Below are positions 42,090-53,892 of a stretch of 64,000 nt of DNA, in pieces. The position numbers and the translations under genes are program-made. Positions within the stretch are counted from its first letter, which is position 1, and the number at the start of each line of letters is the position of its first letter. The stretch is from assembly GCA_036936605.1 (NCBI GenBank), contig JAUPFV010000002.1, positions 162,370,813-162,434,812 of the forward strand. The letters are read 5' to 3'. The notes below the pieces were generated by a model that saw nothing but the letters and a program-made list of their open reading frames with translations, was not told where the DNA came from and searched no databases. The stretch comes from Limnanthes douglasii subsp. nivea (taxonomy: Eukaryota > Streptophyta > Magnoliopsida > Brassicales > Limnanthaceae).

Positions 42090-44680
42090 TTTTTCTCTTT
42101 TTCTCTCTCTCTCTCTAGAAACCTCTCAATCACTCAAGAATCGATCCAAATCAAACTCGATTTTTCAAGAATCTAAACTGAGCAAAACATAAAGGTACGT
42201 AATACAAACCTCATGCTATAATTTTTTTTAGATTCCGTTGGGTATAAACTGCTGAAATTAGGTTTTTAGGTTTTTAGGTTTCGATTTCAAAAGTTCGATT
42301 TATGCATGATTTTATGTGTTGTTTTGTTAGATTAGTGTTGTATTCTTGTTAGTTTTGCTAGGATCTATGTTTATGTGTTTGATTTTTAGTGAAATGAAGC
42401 TGCTTTGGTGAGTTTCTAAAATTGGGTTTTCGTTGCTGTTAGTAGCACGATCGTGCTACCAGTTTGGACCTGGTCGCACGATCGTGCGACCAAGAAAACA
42501 TCTCGTCGCATGAGACGGGGTGTGCATTGTCGTCTCATGCGACAGACAGCTTAAGCTGTCTCATGCGACCACTTACATTTACAAAATACTTTTTTGTGTT
42601 GTCTCACTATACATATTACTTTATGTTGTTTTTACAGGATGGGGCGGACCAAGATGACAGTCGAAAATCCGTTTAAAAAAGCGAAGGCACGCGAACGTTT
42701 GACGCGTGATGCAGCAGAGGCTAGAGTTTTGCTCGAGCCCGAGCATGTAGAGGCAGGTCCTAGTCAAGGACATACTCCTGGTACGTGGACGAAACGACGT
42801 CTCCGTCGTCATCGAAATGACGATGACATTCCTACTGCTGCCGGTAGCACAGGGGCAGGTTCTTCTTCGCAGCCACCGAAGGATATGAAGGGGGTAGAGC
42901 GGGGGAGGCACCTGAGGCCTCACATTCATAGTATGAGGACGATGCACCCCACGCACCCGAGGCGGTACCCCACGCATCCCACGCACCCCAGGCTGAGGAT
43001 CACGAGTTCTTGTCGGTGATGCCGCACGTCCCGGCTCTCTATCCCGATTACACCCACCACGAGGCGTTCATCGTCTATCACGAAGATGTAAGCATTATAC
43101 CTTTATGTTGATTGTTTTATCTCTTTCTTATGTGTTTGATACATATGTTTATATTTATTGTTTTATCACTTTCTTACGTGTTTGATACATATGTTTATAT
43201 TTATTGTTTTATCACTTTCTTTTGTGTTTGATACATATTGCAGGATAGGGTCTCCCTACGATGCTTCGCTATGTACGACAGTCTCCACAGATGGGACTTC
43301 AAAAAGCAGAACAGGGTACGGGTAATGGTGATGACTACTATTTTTGGCCCGCTCGTCGATGTACTCTCCCGCTGGCATACCAACCTCCATTTGGTCGAGG
43401 AATTCCTTGAGCGATGGCACGAGGAGACTTCTTCATTCCATTTCTTGTTCGGGGAGATGACAGTGACCTTGGAAGATGTCTTCATCAACATTGGATTACC
43501 TGTTGTAGTTAGGTCTTTTGATGTTTTACCTTTTGACTCGGAGGTTGAGCGGATTAGTACTATGCTGGCATGTTAGGTGTACGACCAGCTGAGTTGAGTA
43601 AAAATCTTAGGAATATTAGTAGTGTGAACCTTGGGTGGCTGCGCACTACATTTACGGGTGATAGGTATAGTGATAGTAGGATCACAGATAATAGGGCAGA
43701 TCATGCCACCCGTTCCTACATACTGTATTTGTTAGGTACCACCATCTGTGCCAACAAAACCAGCAACAACATTCCTTTAGATTACCTCCAGTTCGTGAAC
43801 CAATACCAGGGTATGCATAGTTTCAATCGGGGTCAGTTGGTTTTAGCACAGTTGTACCACTCCCTTAGTTAGGGATCTCTGCATGGTACGGGAGGCATTT
43901 GCGGGTTTATAGGAATGCTCAAGTCGTGGATATTTGCCCATTTCGTTCAGCTTCGGGCTCCACTGTTTTGCGATTATGACATATCTATGCCCCATATGTG
44001 CCGACATGAGCCGCAGAAGATTGGCGTTTCTCATGATGTGCGCAGGCAGATGAGACATGCACTTTCGACGTGCACGGATTCAGATGTAAGTCATATTTGT
44101 TCATTTTAATTCTAAGTATTTTTACTAATATAAATGGCTAACTTGTTCATTTATTTATGTACAGGTCATGTTTCTTCCCTTCATACACTTACGGGACCAT
44201 TATCCATTCCAACCGGTTAGTTGGGTTGAGTTGACGCTTAAGGCGTTCGACGTGATTGTGCCATATTACTCTGATCGTGTCACTCGACAGTTGGTCTTCG
44301 TACAGTTGATTCCTAAGGTTATACGCCCTCTTGCATCGAAAACAGCAGGGAAGAAGATGGTCTGCAGATACGTTTGGGACGCTCACTTGTGGAGGGATTG
44401 GGAGTACCATGTGTACACTCCTGATGGCACGTTGTACCGTGGTAGTGGAGAGAGTGATGACCCGATGTACTACGTTTGGGTGAAGAAGAAGTTGTGGTAC
44501 ATCGTTAGTAGCTCTGCTGCAGCTGGAGGTCCTTGGTTGGAGCCACACGGTGCTTCTTACTACGCATGATACAAGTAGATTGCTCGGTTTGCTCCATCGA
44601 TACCGACGCTGGAGTACGAGGATCTGGTAAAGACCGCCCCTCACATGTGCAGGATCGCTGAGAGGTATATACGTCACTGA
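42090..44680 (+). pseudogene. Plant mobile domain (PMD, MAIN/MAIL-like) pseudogene with introns
   Basis: Exon 1 is a non-coding leader ending AAAG before GTACGT (42195). The ATG at 42639 lies two bases after the acceptor TTTTTACAG. Further introns are 43088-43243 and 44086-44164, both phase 0 with GTAAG donors. The product has a basic, Ser/Pro-rich N-terminus, then PMD motifs FLERWHEETSSFHFLFGEMT, DVFINIGLPVV, ATRSYILYLLGTTIC and RQLVFVQLIPKVIR. PMD proteins are found both as host silencing or genome-stability factors and in plant transposons. One frameshift in exon 2 (about 42900-43010), one near 43573 and stops at 43870, 44567 and 44576 make it non-functional. Confidence 0.75.
42442..42569. 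repeat. Cluster of perfect palindromes in the PMD 5'UTR intron
   Basis: Three perfect palindromes: GTAGCACGATCGTGCTAC (42442-42459), GGTCGCACGATCGTGCGACC (42472-42491) and AGACAGCTTAAGCTGTCT (42544-42561). GTCGCATGAGAC occurs three times, forward at 42505-42516 and inverted at 42532-42543 and 42558-42569. The first two palindromes share the core GCACGATCGTGC. The same GTCGCATGAGAC word is the core of the 91-bp minisatellite at 46.4-46.8 kb. Confidence 0.9.
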
Positions 44681-44954
44681 TTTTTACTTGCAACATACTT
44701 TTGTCAGACTTTCGACGTCAGCATTATATTTTATAACTGGTTTATTTTATGAATGTTTTTATTTATTGTATTTTAATTTATTGTATGCTTGCTTTCAATT
44801 TATCAATTTTATGGGTTCGATTCCAACTTAATTTTATCCGTTTATAATTCTAGAATGGAATTCCATAATAATCTGAAAAGACTCAAATCTACTCAATCTG
44901 AAAGCACTGGTTTTGTTGTTCGAACATAAGTAACATAAGGTCAACATAAAATGA

Positions 44955-45118
44955 AACACAATATCATACATAAACTAGAGCACACACTCAAACACAAATT
45001 CAAACACAAATCCAAACACAAATTCAAACACACACTCAAACACAAACTGAAACTCACACTCAAACTAAAACTGAAACACACACTCATACTTAAACTGAAG
45101 CACACACTCATACTTATC
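44955..45118. repeat. CAAACA-type minisatellite
   Basis: Imperfect 12/18-bp units of the AAACACAAATTC and AAACACACACTC kind. A plus-strand open frame through it would be Lys/His/Leu repeats and is very probably not a gene. Confidence 0.75.
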
Positions 45119-45545
45119 TATCATGCCAGTTCCATTTCATCAACCTCCTTTCTTCTTTCGCATCTTGGTAGTCACGCATTTCCTCTAGCCGGATGTCAAT
45201 AATGTCAGCGCAGACCAAATCTAGTTGGTCCTCTATTATAGAAACCGTGACTTGACAGTTGAACCGGTTACACGCAACACGACGTTCCAATTCGGTGAGG
45301 CCAGAAACTAGATTTTGACGGAATGTGACTAGGAACGACCACCTAGCTCTCACTTCATCAACACGCCTTGAAATTGTAGGCGGTTGAACACCATCCCTTC
45401 CGTACATGAAGTACATCTGGCATACCAATGCCTCGCAGTACTTTTACCCCTATCTGGAATGTTCATGTTACCAGCTTCAACTGATGCCCTCATTAGATAT
45501 TGATCTTCCAACACAGTCCATGGACACATTTTTTTGCTTAATTTA
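45114..45545 (-). pseudogene. Small ORF remnant of unknown family next to the PMD pseudogene
   Basis: On the minus strand a segment starting MCPWTVLEDQYLMRASVEAG (about 45530), then after a frameshift a 104-codon frame with TISRRVDEVRARWSFLVTF, LTELERRVACNRFNCQ and a charged end LEEMRDYQDAKEERRLMKW. The start vaguely resembles Myb/trihelix-like DNA-binding proteins carried by plant transposons, but I cannot assign a family. The convergent orientation relative to PMD suggests a multi-gene transposon. Confidence 0.35.
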
Positions 45546-45806
45546 TCAACTAATTTACACTTTAATCTGAATACAACATCTATTTATAGACAGTTTCGTT
45601 GCAGATAACGTAATCCAGCTATACGAATGAAAACGTGACACGTGTAAAGTCAGAAATCAAAAACTCCCGCTCATTCTTAAAAATCAAAAACTCCCTCCAA
45701 ACTTTACTTTACTTTATTAAAAATTCTCGCCCTAAAAATCCCTGAATAAAGGGACTTAAAACCTTTAACATTCTGAAACACTAATCCAACATAAACAGTT
45801 TAACAA

Positions 45807-46248
45807 ATGGAGTTTACTCCTCATGAAGACTACAATTTGCTTGAGGCGGTGAAGATTGCCTGCCGAGAGATGGGGGAAGATACTAGCAATGCGTTTTTGA
45901 GCGAGTCCTTTGTAAGATTTACTACGGCTACGACCGTTTAGGAACTGGAGGTCTAGTCGTGCGCAACCGTGAACAAATCAAGCAAATGTACCTTTTTTGT
46001 AACCCGATGGATCGTTTGTTGTTTTTGCTATATAAAATTAAGCAAGAAGTGGCCGCCGTTTGGAACATGACGGTGGTAGACTACATCACTAGGGATACGG
46101 TAGCGTATCTTGAAGATAGGATTACATAAAGGGAGGAGGGGGTTGATTCCGACGACAACTTGGGATATGACTTCGACGATTCAGCATTTTGGTTGTTGGC
46201 ATGTCGTTGTTTAATTATTTTCTTATGTTTATTTAAGTTAAGGTGTTA
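45807..46248 (+). pseudogene. Broken small ORF of unknown function
   Basis: Opens MEFTPHEDYNLLEAVKIACR at 45807, shifts frame near 45940, then continues QIKQMYLFCNPMDRLLFLLY and WNMTVVDYITRDTVAYLEDR to a TAA at 46246. An in-frame stop lies near 46128. Its continuity across a single frameshift suggests a former gene of about 145 codons. I do not recognise it. Confidence 0.4.
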
Positions 46249-46397
46249 AATTGTTATTTCCGTCTTTATGTATTTCCTTTAAGTGTATTGGTTGGTGTAC
46301 TGTCGAACTCTAAATTTAAAATTTCCCATTTTTAATGTTTTTTTACTCCAACAATTGTATAAACCGCGTTCTTTAGGCCGTAATATATTAGACTTTC

Positions 46398-46805
46398 GGT
46401 CACATGAGACAGGCCCCAAAGTCCGTCGCATTTTGGCCATGCGATATAAGCCCTCTGTCTGAAAAACAGAGCCAAAATTTTGTCTTTGGGTCGCATGAGA
46501 CAGGCCCCAAAGACCGTCGCATTTTGGGCGTGCAATTTTAGCCCACTGTCTGAAAAAATAGGGCAAAAATTTTGGTCTTGCGTCGCATAAGACAGGCCCC
46601 ATCCTCCGTCGCATTTTGGGCGTGCGATTGTAGCCCTCTTTCTGATAAATAGGGCCAAAATTTTGGCCTTGCGTCGCATGAGACAGGGGCCAAAGTCCGT
46701 CGCATTTTGGGCGTGCAATTTTAGCCTTCTGTCTGAAAAACAGGGCCATAATTTTGGCCTTTCATCGCATGAGACAGGCCCCAAAGTCCGTCGCATGCGA
46801 CATGT
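46398..46805. repeat. 91-bp minisatellite, about 4.4 copies
   Basis: CATGAGACAGGCCCC (variants CATAAGAC) recurs at 46403, 46494, 46586, 46677 and 46768, so the period is 91-92 bp. Each unit contains GTCGCATGAGACAGG...CCGTCGCATTTTGG...CTGTCTGA. 91 is not a multiple of three, yet minus-strand frames stay open for 156 and 173 codons. They are by-products of the repeat, not genes. Confidence 0.92.
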
Positions 46806-46962
46806 GTTATATTTTATCGTATCGATTTTTTTAAATGAAACAAATGCTAGCAAAGGCTTTTGTTTGAACTAAAAACTAACATCATAAAAATTTACATCAA
46901 CTCTAATACAAAATCACATCAAACGTTAGGCAAAATAACTTAAAATGTTGTACAAAATCATT

Positions 46963-47648
46963 TCAAACGTCGTCTCTAGTCAAATCCGTTACATGTGGTT
47001 TTTCGTTCAAGTTGATTCTCCTAGCGGGCATTATTTGTGTAAATGTTTTGAACCAACGGTAGTAGGGATGCGGCCATTGATTTGCTTCTCTGGTTGCGTA
47101 AGCGCTCCAACAAGGGTATAACGAAGGCAAGAGTCAATCGGGTGGAGTAGTAATCTATAAGAAAAAAGAATAAATGAATGCATTAGTAATGATAGCGTAA
47201 GAAATTTGAAATGGAAATGAAATATACTTACATTAACAAAGTGACATCCATGTACGAATGCTATCCCAACTTCTATGATCGTTGAATTGTTGACGGGTGG
47301 CCTTCCACAGATTGGTGGATACGTTAACGAGGGTTCTTGCGATACATGGTATACCATGCATTGATACCTTGTCGCGATGACTAGTCCAATTTCCGGAAAT
47401 GTCATCCAATAGTGGCTACTAGGGTTGGGCTTGAAGTAATCTAACATATGTACCAAATCGTCAAACACCTTCGGCGAACCATATACATCCAACCAACATG
47501 CATGGTTGTCCCGTAACTTCTTCAACAACTCGTGTCTAACATCCTCCCATCTATCTTCGTTGTTGTATATTGAATGCGCTAAATAACGATATCCGCATTG
47601 TCCGTCCGGAAGAACGTCAACTAACTTTAAAATGTAAGTGTGTATCAA
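46963..47648 (-). pseudogene. OTU-type cysteine protease fragment
   Basis: On the minus strand VLPDGQCGYRYLAHSIY carries the OTU catalytic Asp/Cys motif (Asp-Gly-Gln-Cys). ELLKKLRDNHACWLDVYGS, HYWMTFPEIGLVIATRYQC and the catalytic-His segment FVHGCHFVNV follow. A 77-nt GT-AG intron (47231-47155) leads to exon 2 with LYPCWSAYATREANQWPHPY, which fits the usual end of this family; a TGA lies early in exon 2. The 5' end is missing or on an undetected exon. OTU proteases remove ubiquitin-like modifiers, and transposon-linked OTU genes are known in plants. Confidence 0.65.
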
Positions 47649-48206
47649 ATAATGATATATTGGGATCCAAGTTAAACATTATGATAATTTGATAAATAAT
47701 GAGACAAAGATCTGTATCTAGTTGTGTTACGACCTTTAGCTGCTCATTGATTTGTAGGTTACATAAGAAGTTGATGTCACTAACAGTATGATACTTGTCT
47801 CCCTTATGTCATTCGTCACCTACTTATTTTAGTATCTTAAGGTATTATGTTGAATTCATATTCTAGTTCATATTATTAGTAAAAGTGATACAACCTGGTT
47901 TACTATATTGAATAGTGTGTGATTTATGTTGATATGCAATGGTTTGCTACATAAGCGTTTATCAACATGTTATTCTAGTTCAAATTTGTTAACAAACTAT
48001 TGAATGAGTTCTACCAACTGATATTCAGAGTATTAAAGTTTATCCCATAAATTACTGAAACACTAACTATAGCTTAGAATGACCTGTTTTTCTGTAATTG
48101 TTTCTAGCCGAGTTCGAGCAACTCACTCAATTGGCATCCCAAATTACTAATCACTAGTAAACTAGTTATATAAATTGAGTTGAGCATCAGGAAGTTAATT
48201 ATATTT
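47649..48206. other. AT-rich sequence without a recognised gene
   Basis: No supported gene, repeat or element end seen. Confidence 0.3.
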
Positions 48207-48435
48207 GATGAGGACACCCTCACAAAGCTGATAGATCAAACAAATTCTGATTAGATAGAAATGATATTAGGACATAAGCAAGAACAAACCGAGGGGGTTT
48301 CTGGTATGATACCGAGGTAACCCATAAGCAATACACAAATGCGACACTTAGTAGCAAAAGACGGAGGTGAAACTGAGGGGTATATGCTTTGTAATAAGAC
48401 ATCCTGCAAACCATCGGAAAAAATCATCACAAACG

Positions 48436-49900
48436 ATGACGCCAATGCCCAAAACGAGAGACGTTAAGGACCTACAAAAAGAAACCGAGCAGATTTTGTA
48501 CGATAAGATAACCAGAATATCATCAAGGACTATCCAACCAATAAGGAAATCGTGCAGATATCATATGCTGGCAACTTCTCAATCAGGATCTGACCAAGGA
48601 GAGGTTCCACCGAGCAGAGGACACATACTTAAAGCAAGTAGCCAAGCAATGACCATTAAGGAAAAATGGGAACGCTTGATTTAAATGTGGAACAAGAATA
48701 TCAATGGCTCCACCACGACCAAGAGGCCAACGAGCAAGAAACAAAGGAAAGCCTTGTAAAACTGAGCGATGCTCTATATGGATTAGCAACTAAGGTACAA
48801 TGGAATAGTTGTGAGAGGTTGTTTTCGGGGATTGATGTTAGGCGAGCATATCGAGGGGATCGATCTTCTAAACGCGAAGATAAGGGTAAAGGAGAAGGCA
48901 AAACTAGCCGGAAAAATGGTCTAAAGAGCAGGAACCGCGCATAGACGTGCAACCATACGTCCCATAGACGGCTTAAGAGAATGAATACCAACTATATGAT
49001 CAGGTTCGCCCAAAATGTTTGCATATATCCTTAAGGAATCTACATTCATGGAAAAATTCCTCTAAGTTCAGCTCCTTAGAAAGTTTGAAAAAATCAGAAT
49101 AGAAGCGTACGATGGCACAAAGGATCCATAAAGGAAATTTGGACAACTCCAGAACATGATGATGACGTTCAACCTAGATGATGCAATGCTTTGTAGAGCC
49201 ATGTCCATGAGTCTGAAAGGTAACACCATGGGCTGGTTTAGCAGTTTACCTACAAAACCTATTTATGATTTTGAAGGTTTATGAGGTGTCTTTAGAGAAA
49301 TATTTGTTGGTAATAAAGAGCTCTAGCATGAAAGAGATCCCATTATGGACCCCTATCAAAGGAAAGGTGAGTCACTAAAATGTTACGTCAACATCTTTTT
49401 TCACGCCATGAATGTCTTACCAAATTTGGATGAAAATATGGTGGTCGTCTTCCTCAAGAAAACCTTGACCGAAAGCGGCAGCTGTATGCGGATCCGGTCC
49501 GATTTCTCGTAACAAAAATGGGTGATTTTTTTAGCATGAGCATACTAGTTCATCCGGGTTAACAATGCTAAGAAGGGGGACTTGTCAGAAAGATTCTCGT
49601 CTGATAGTAAAATAGGATCATATGGTATGAGAAGAGTAGAAGAAGGGCCCGTGGTACAGCCAACCGCCAACCTACGCATTACGAAAACCCAACCCAACAA
49701 TGTACTCTTTTTAACTAAGACAATATCGGTTATCTATAATTACACAAAAGGAAGGATAAAGTATCCGCCTCCTTGCATTCTGAGCGCCCTCGGCCACAAG
49801 CATTTAGTTTGTTAAAGAACAATCACGGTCACCCAACCGATGAATGTTGGCAACTTAAGGAGGAGATTGATAGGTTTGTAGACAACATTGAGCTTATTCA
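48436..49900 (+). pseudogene. Gag and zinc knuckle remnant of element D
   Basis: N-terminal part from the ATG at 48436 (VKDLQKETEQILYDKITRI), then after frameshifts a basic region (RGDRSSKREDKGKGEGK), the gag core with MMTFNLDDAMLCRAMSMSLK and KGNTMGWFSSLP (about 49155-49250), and VNIFFHAMNVLPNLDENMVV. The knuckle region NNHGHPTDECWQLKEEIDRF lies at about 49815-49875. Non-functional. Confidence 0.65.
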
Positions 49901-50079
49901 GTTTGTTAAACAGTAAGAGCACTATCACCAGCCTGAACAAATGGACAAAATCTATCATGCTGACGACAAGCTGCACTCAGAATATCAGAGGGTAGATAAA
50001 AGAAAGCAACAATGGTTATTCATAATCTTCGGGAGGAGGAACCATGGCAGGTAGTAGCTAAAAGTCTAGTAAGAAAGCT

Positions 50080-50640
50080 AAAACCGACCATTAAGTGGAG
50101 GCTTTCGATGGCTCGTCTTACCGTAACTACTGTCGCCCTGTAATCGACCTTACCTTTAATGATGATGACATGCACAGGGTCTTCAAACCACACAAGGATG
50201 CGCTAATAAAAACTTGGACATTGGAGGAGTGATGGTTACTAGGGTTTTGTTCGATGGGGGAAGTTCATAAAATATAATTTTCAAAGCCAGTTATAATGGT
50301 ATGTTAGAAGTACCATAATATAAACCCACCCATCTTACTTCGGTAGGATACAAATGGAAGTCATATCCGTGCATTAGAGAGGTCGAGATTATGGTTAACT
50401 TGGGTAATGGGGCTACCAAAAAGGAACTTAAGATATTTTTCATGATCTTCGATGCCCCCAATTCTTATCACTCTTTTATTGGTCAACCGTGGCTGCACCG
50501 AATGGAGGCCAGTCATTGTACTTCCACACAGTGCATCAAGTACCCAGTTGGGCACTTGGTAGTTATCATAAGGGGGAGCAGGGGACTGGTAGAACTTTCT
50601 ATGTAGTGACTATCAATCCAACCAAACCTCTTGGATAAAA
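50080..50640 (+). pseudogene. Protease remnant of element D
   Basis: VMVTRVLFDGGSS (catalytic position at 50253) has Asp-Gly-Gly, followed by a TAA and NIIFKA. SYHSFIGQPWLHRMEASHC (about 50465-50520) marks the domain end. The same Asp-Gly-Gly is found in element E, so it may be the family norm and not a mutation. Confidence 0.65.
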
Positions 50641-50689
50641 ATTAGTCGGCATGCGGGAGAAAGAAGAACCCCGTACAACCATCCTCACC

Positions 50690-52580
50690 CGAGCCCATGG
50701 ATAAACCAAAAGAGATTGAGCAACAAGATACTTCTCATGATGATACAATAGATGTACTTATGGACGAGGGCCGTATTTTGCGCTTATATAAAGATTTGAA
50801 TTCCGTTTTTAAACATTCGTTGATAAATTTGTTAGAATTTGTTTTGGATATTTTTTGTTGGAATGCTAGTGATATGTCAAGGGTAGATCCATCTATAATT
50901 TACGATTAATTATCGATAGATACATATGCTAAATCTATACGAAAGAAACATTGTCCCTTTTTCTGTTGAGAGACAAGGAGGCCATAAATGCTGAGGTAGA
51001 TAAATTGTTTAGGCTCAAAGGTATATACGACGAGCTCGATAACTCGTATGGGTGACGAACCATGTGTTGGTCAAGAAGAAAGAGGGGCACTGGCGCATGT
51101 GTGTCAACTTTACACATTTAAATCAAGCATGCCCAAAAAATGCCTTCCCGTTGCGTCATATTGACCAATCATTTATAGATGCATACTCGAGGTACACTCA
51201 GATTCGTATGCAACCATCAGACGAGGAGTATAGGACGTCTAAAGTGAGATATTCCTATACTGCTACACCGTAATGTCTTTCGGCTAAATAATACAGGCTT
51301 TACGTACCATCGCCTTCTGAACAATATGTTAAAAGACTAACTCGGACACTATATGGAAGTAAATATTGATGATATGATTGTTAAAATTGATACGATAAAA
51401 ATCAATTGGAAGTTCTATAAAATGTGTTCGGCATCATACGTCAGTTCAACCTAATCCTCAACCCGGTCAAATGTGTTTTGGGGTCCGCAATGGCAACTTC
51501 CTTGGGTATGTAGTCAGCAAAAAAGGAATAGAAGCAAACCATACCCAACTACAAGCCGTTATCTACATGGCAACTCCAAAGAATACTAAAGAGGTCCAAT
51601 GCATAACAGGATGCCTAGTTGCATTATCCCACTTCATATCAAGGGCCTCAGACAAGAGCCACCCTATCTTTGAAGTACACTGAGGTGCCAAAATGTTCGC
51701 GTGGAGAAAAGACTGTAACAAGGCTTTCGAAGCATTAAAAAACTATCTCACCTTGCCAGAAATATTTTTAGCCCCTGTGGCATGTGAGCCTATGTTTTTG
51801 TATTTATATGTCTATCATTTTTCAGTTAGAACGGTGTTGGTAAGGGAACTAGATAACATCCAATGCCCGATATATTACACAATTAAAATCGTGGTCGATA
51901 CAGAGACTCATTATCTTAACCTGGAAAAGTTGGCATGAGGCCTAATTACTGTCTGCACTTCCTTCCCCTTCAAAACTATATTGCAAAAACCCAATGACTA
52001 TGGCTGTCCAACTAAGTAGAGCATTGAATTAGGGGAGTATGAAATCAAGTTTGAACTTCGCACCGGGATCAAGGGGCAGGCCATCTCAGATTTCCTCATA
52101 GAATTCTCCACGCCCAGTGTCGATTCTTTTCTACTCGAGCCCTCGCCAAACACACGAATATGGAATGGATCATTGAAACGGATGGTGCTTCGAGCACATC
52201 AGAAGGTGGTGTCGGCATAGTCCTAAGGTTACCGTAAGGTCATGAAATCCGTTAAGACATCCGTTTCAACTTCCCAGTAATAAATAATACGACTCAATAC
52301 GAGGTGAGTTTTGGAGGCACGAAGCTAGCCTTAATATACAGGGCTTCGTTACTTAGGATCTTCTCTGATTCATAGCTGGTTGGGAACCAAGCTAATGGTA
52401 CATTGATGCAAAAATGAGGGGACTCGCTAATATCTGACGGTCTTGAAAGAGTATAAGTCTAAGTTTAAGCAAGTTTTTTTATGATCAGGTGCCCCGTGTC
52501 TATAATTCTGTAGCCAATGCATTGGCTAAAACAGCTATTTTGGGAGCGCACCCGTTTTTTATCAAGAAACAACTACCAAT
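50690..52580 (+). pseudogene. Reverse transcriptase and RNase H remnant of element D
   Basis: VTNHVLVKKKEGHWRMCVNF, LNQACPKNAFPLRHIDQ, NIDDMIV (about 51365-51385, Asn in place of Tyr), FGVRNGNFLGYVVSKKGIEA and EVQCITGCLVALSHFISRAS identify RT. LNLEKLA and ETDGASSTSEGGVGIV-like segments identify the two RNase H domains. Stops and frameshifts occur throughout. Confidence 0.68.
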
Positions 52581-52599
52581 TACTGAAACACTAAGTCCA

Positions 52600-53860
52600 C
52601 CTGACACCGTCTGCACGATCGAGGCAACATACAATTGGAGGCAAGCTTATTTCCTTTACCTCTAGTCTGGCACACTCCTGACTAATAAGACCGCTACTCG
52701 GGCACTACAGCTACGCGCAGCCAAGTATTGTATCCTAGACTATGTCCTTTACAGAAAACGTGTAAAACCGCTATACTCTGATGCTTAAGTCAAGAAGATG
52801 CTACCATAGTTCTATGTGAGTAACACGCTAGTGATGTTAGGGAACATTGTGGCTACCACAACCTCATTAGTCGGTTTTTTTTCGCAAACTATTATTGGCC
52901 TAAGTTGGCGAACGATACCGAACGAATTGTGCAGCATTGCCACCTATGTCAATGATTTTCTAACACCGGTCACTTAACAAATGATTTGATGCACTGTACT
53001 ACAATACTTTTTCATTTTGATAAATGTGGCACTGATTGGGTCTGCCACTACCGAAGGCAACCGGCAAGCGTCCGTTTTTAGTTGTCGCAATCGATTAATT
53101 CACTTAATGGGTCGAGCAAAAATATCTCTCCCGCACTCAAGCCCAAGAAAGTTTCAACTTTGTTCACCAGATCCTATATCGGTTTGGCATTCCTCGAATA
53201 GTGATGATAGATAATGGCCATAGTTCCAAAACTATTATTACGATATTCTGCAAATGTTATGGCATCGACCAACACTTCTCCATCCCTTACTACCTGCAAA
53301 AAAATGGGCAAGTAGAGGTAACCAATTGGACGTTGCTAGATGGAATCAAAGATAAGCTAAAGGGTGCGAAAGGAAAATGGCTGGATAAAGTAAGCGAAGT
53401 AGTATGGGCCTACAAAACTACCCCGTGAACTACAACTGATGAAACCCCTTTCGCGCTCATTTATGGTATCGAGGCGGTGGTTTCTATGAAGGTGATTATA
53501 CCAAGTCATAGGATCGCTAATTATACCAAAACCACTAATGATGTCGACCTAGCCGTTAATGTGGACTTTATAAGATAGAATCGTTATCAAGCACGTGTGC
53601 CAACTGATGATTATCAAAGTTTGATGAGAGGTCGTTTCAATTCTTGCCTAAGGAAAAAATTTCTACAAGTAGGCATGAAAAATGTTTTCCAAGGTTCATG
53701 AGATAAGGCTGATGGCAAGTTGACCCTAATTGGAAGGGCCCATACACGTCATTTCTAAGGGACACCATGGAACTTATCCAAATGTTGATCCAGATGGTCG
53801 CGCCCTCAAACATCCGTCGAATATAAGTCATCTAAATCTCTATTACCATGCTATGTAATA
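52600..53860 (+). pseudogene. Integrase remnant of element D
   Basis: A CHLCQ zinc-region piece (about 52940), MIDNGHSS (about 53203), YYLQKNGQVEVTNWTLLDGI (53288-53350, catalytic Glu retained), VVWAYKTTP and the C-terminal GPYTSFLRDTME-like sequence are visible. Stops and frameshifts are present. It is followed by the post-pol motif at 53895. Confidence 0.65.
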
Positions 53861-53892
53861 GATAAATGCGTTATTTTCCCATAAAGCCGCGC

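Noticed and set aside
42621..42986. 121-codon minus-strand frame
   Set aside because: Overlaps the first coding exon of the PMD gene, which has splice sites and homology on the plus strand.
44189..44677. 162-codon minus-strand frame
   Set aside because: Shadow of the last PMD exon.
44951..45202. Lys/His-rich 83-codon frame
   Set aside because: Encoded by the CAAACA-type minisatellite; no gene context.
46398..46805. CRISPR-like repeat array
   Set aside because: Contiguous head-to-tail minisatellite without unique spacers, in plant DNA.
46279..46853. Overlapping minus-strand frames of 156 and 173 codons
   Set aside because: They read through the 91-bp minisatellite in two registers; the repeated peptide changes frame from unit to unit.
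48207..48435. Complete 5' LTR and primer site of element D
   Set aside because: TGATGAGG start is present, but no TGGCGCC-type primer site and no matching 3' LTR; kept only as a possible border.
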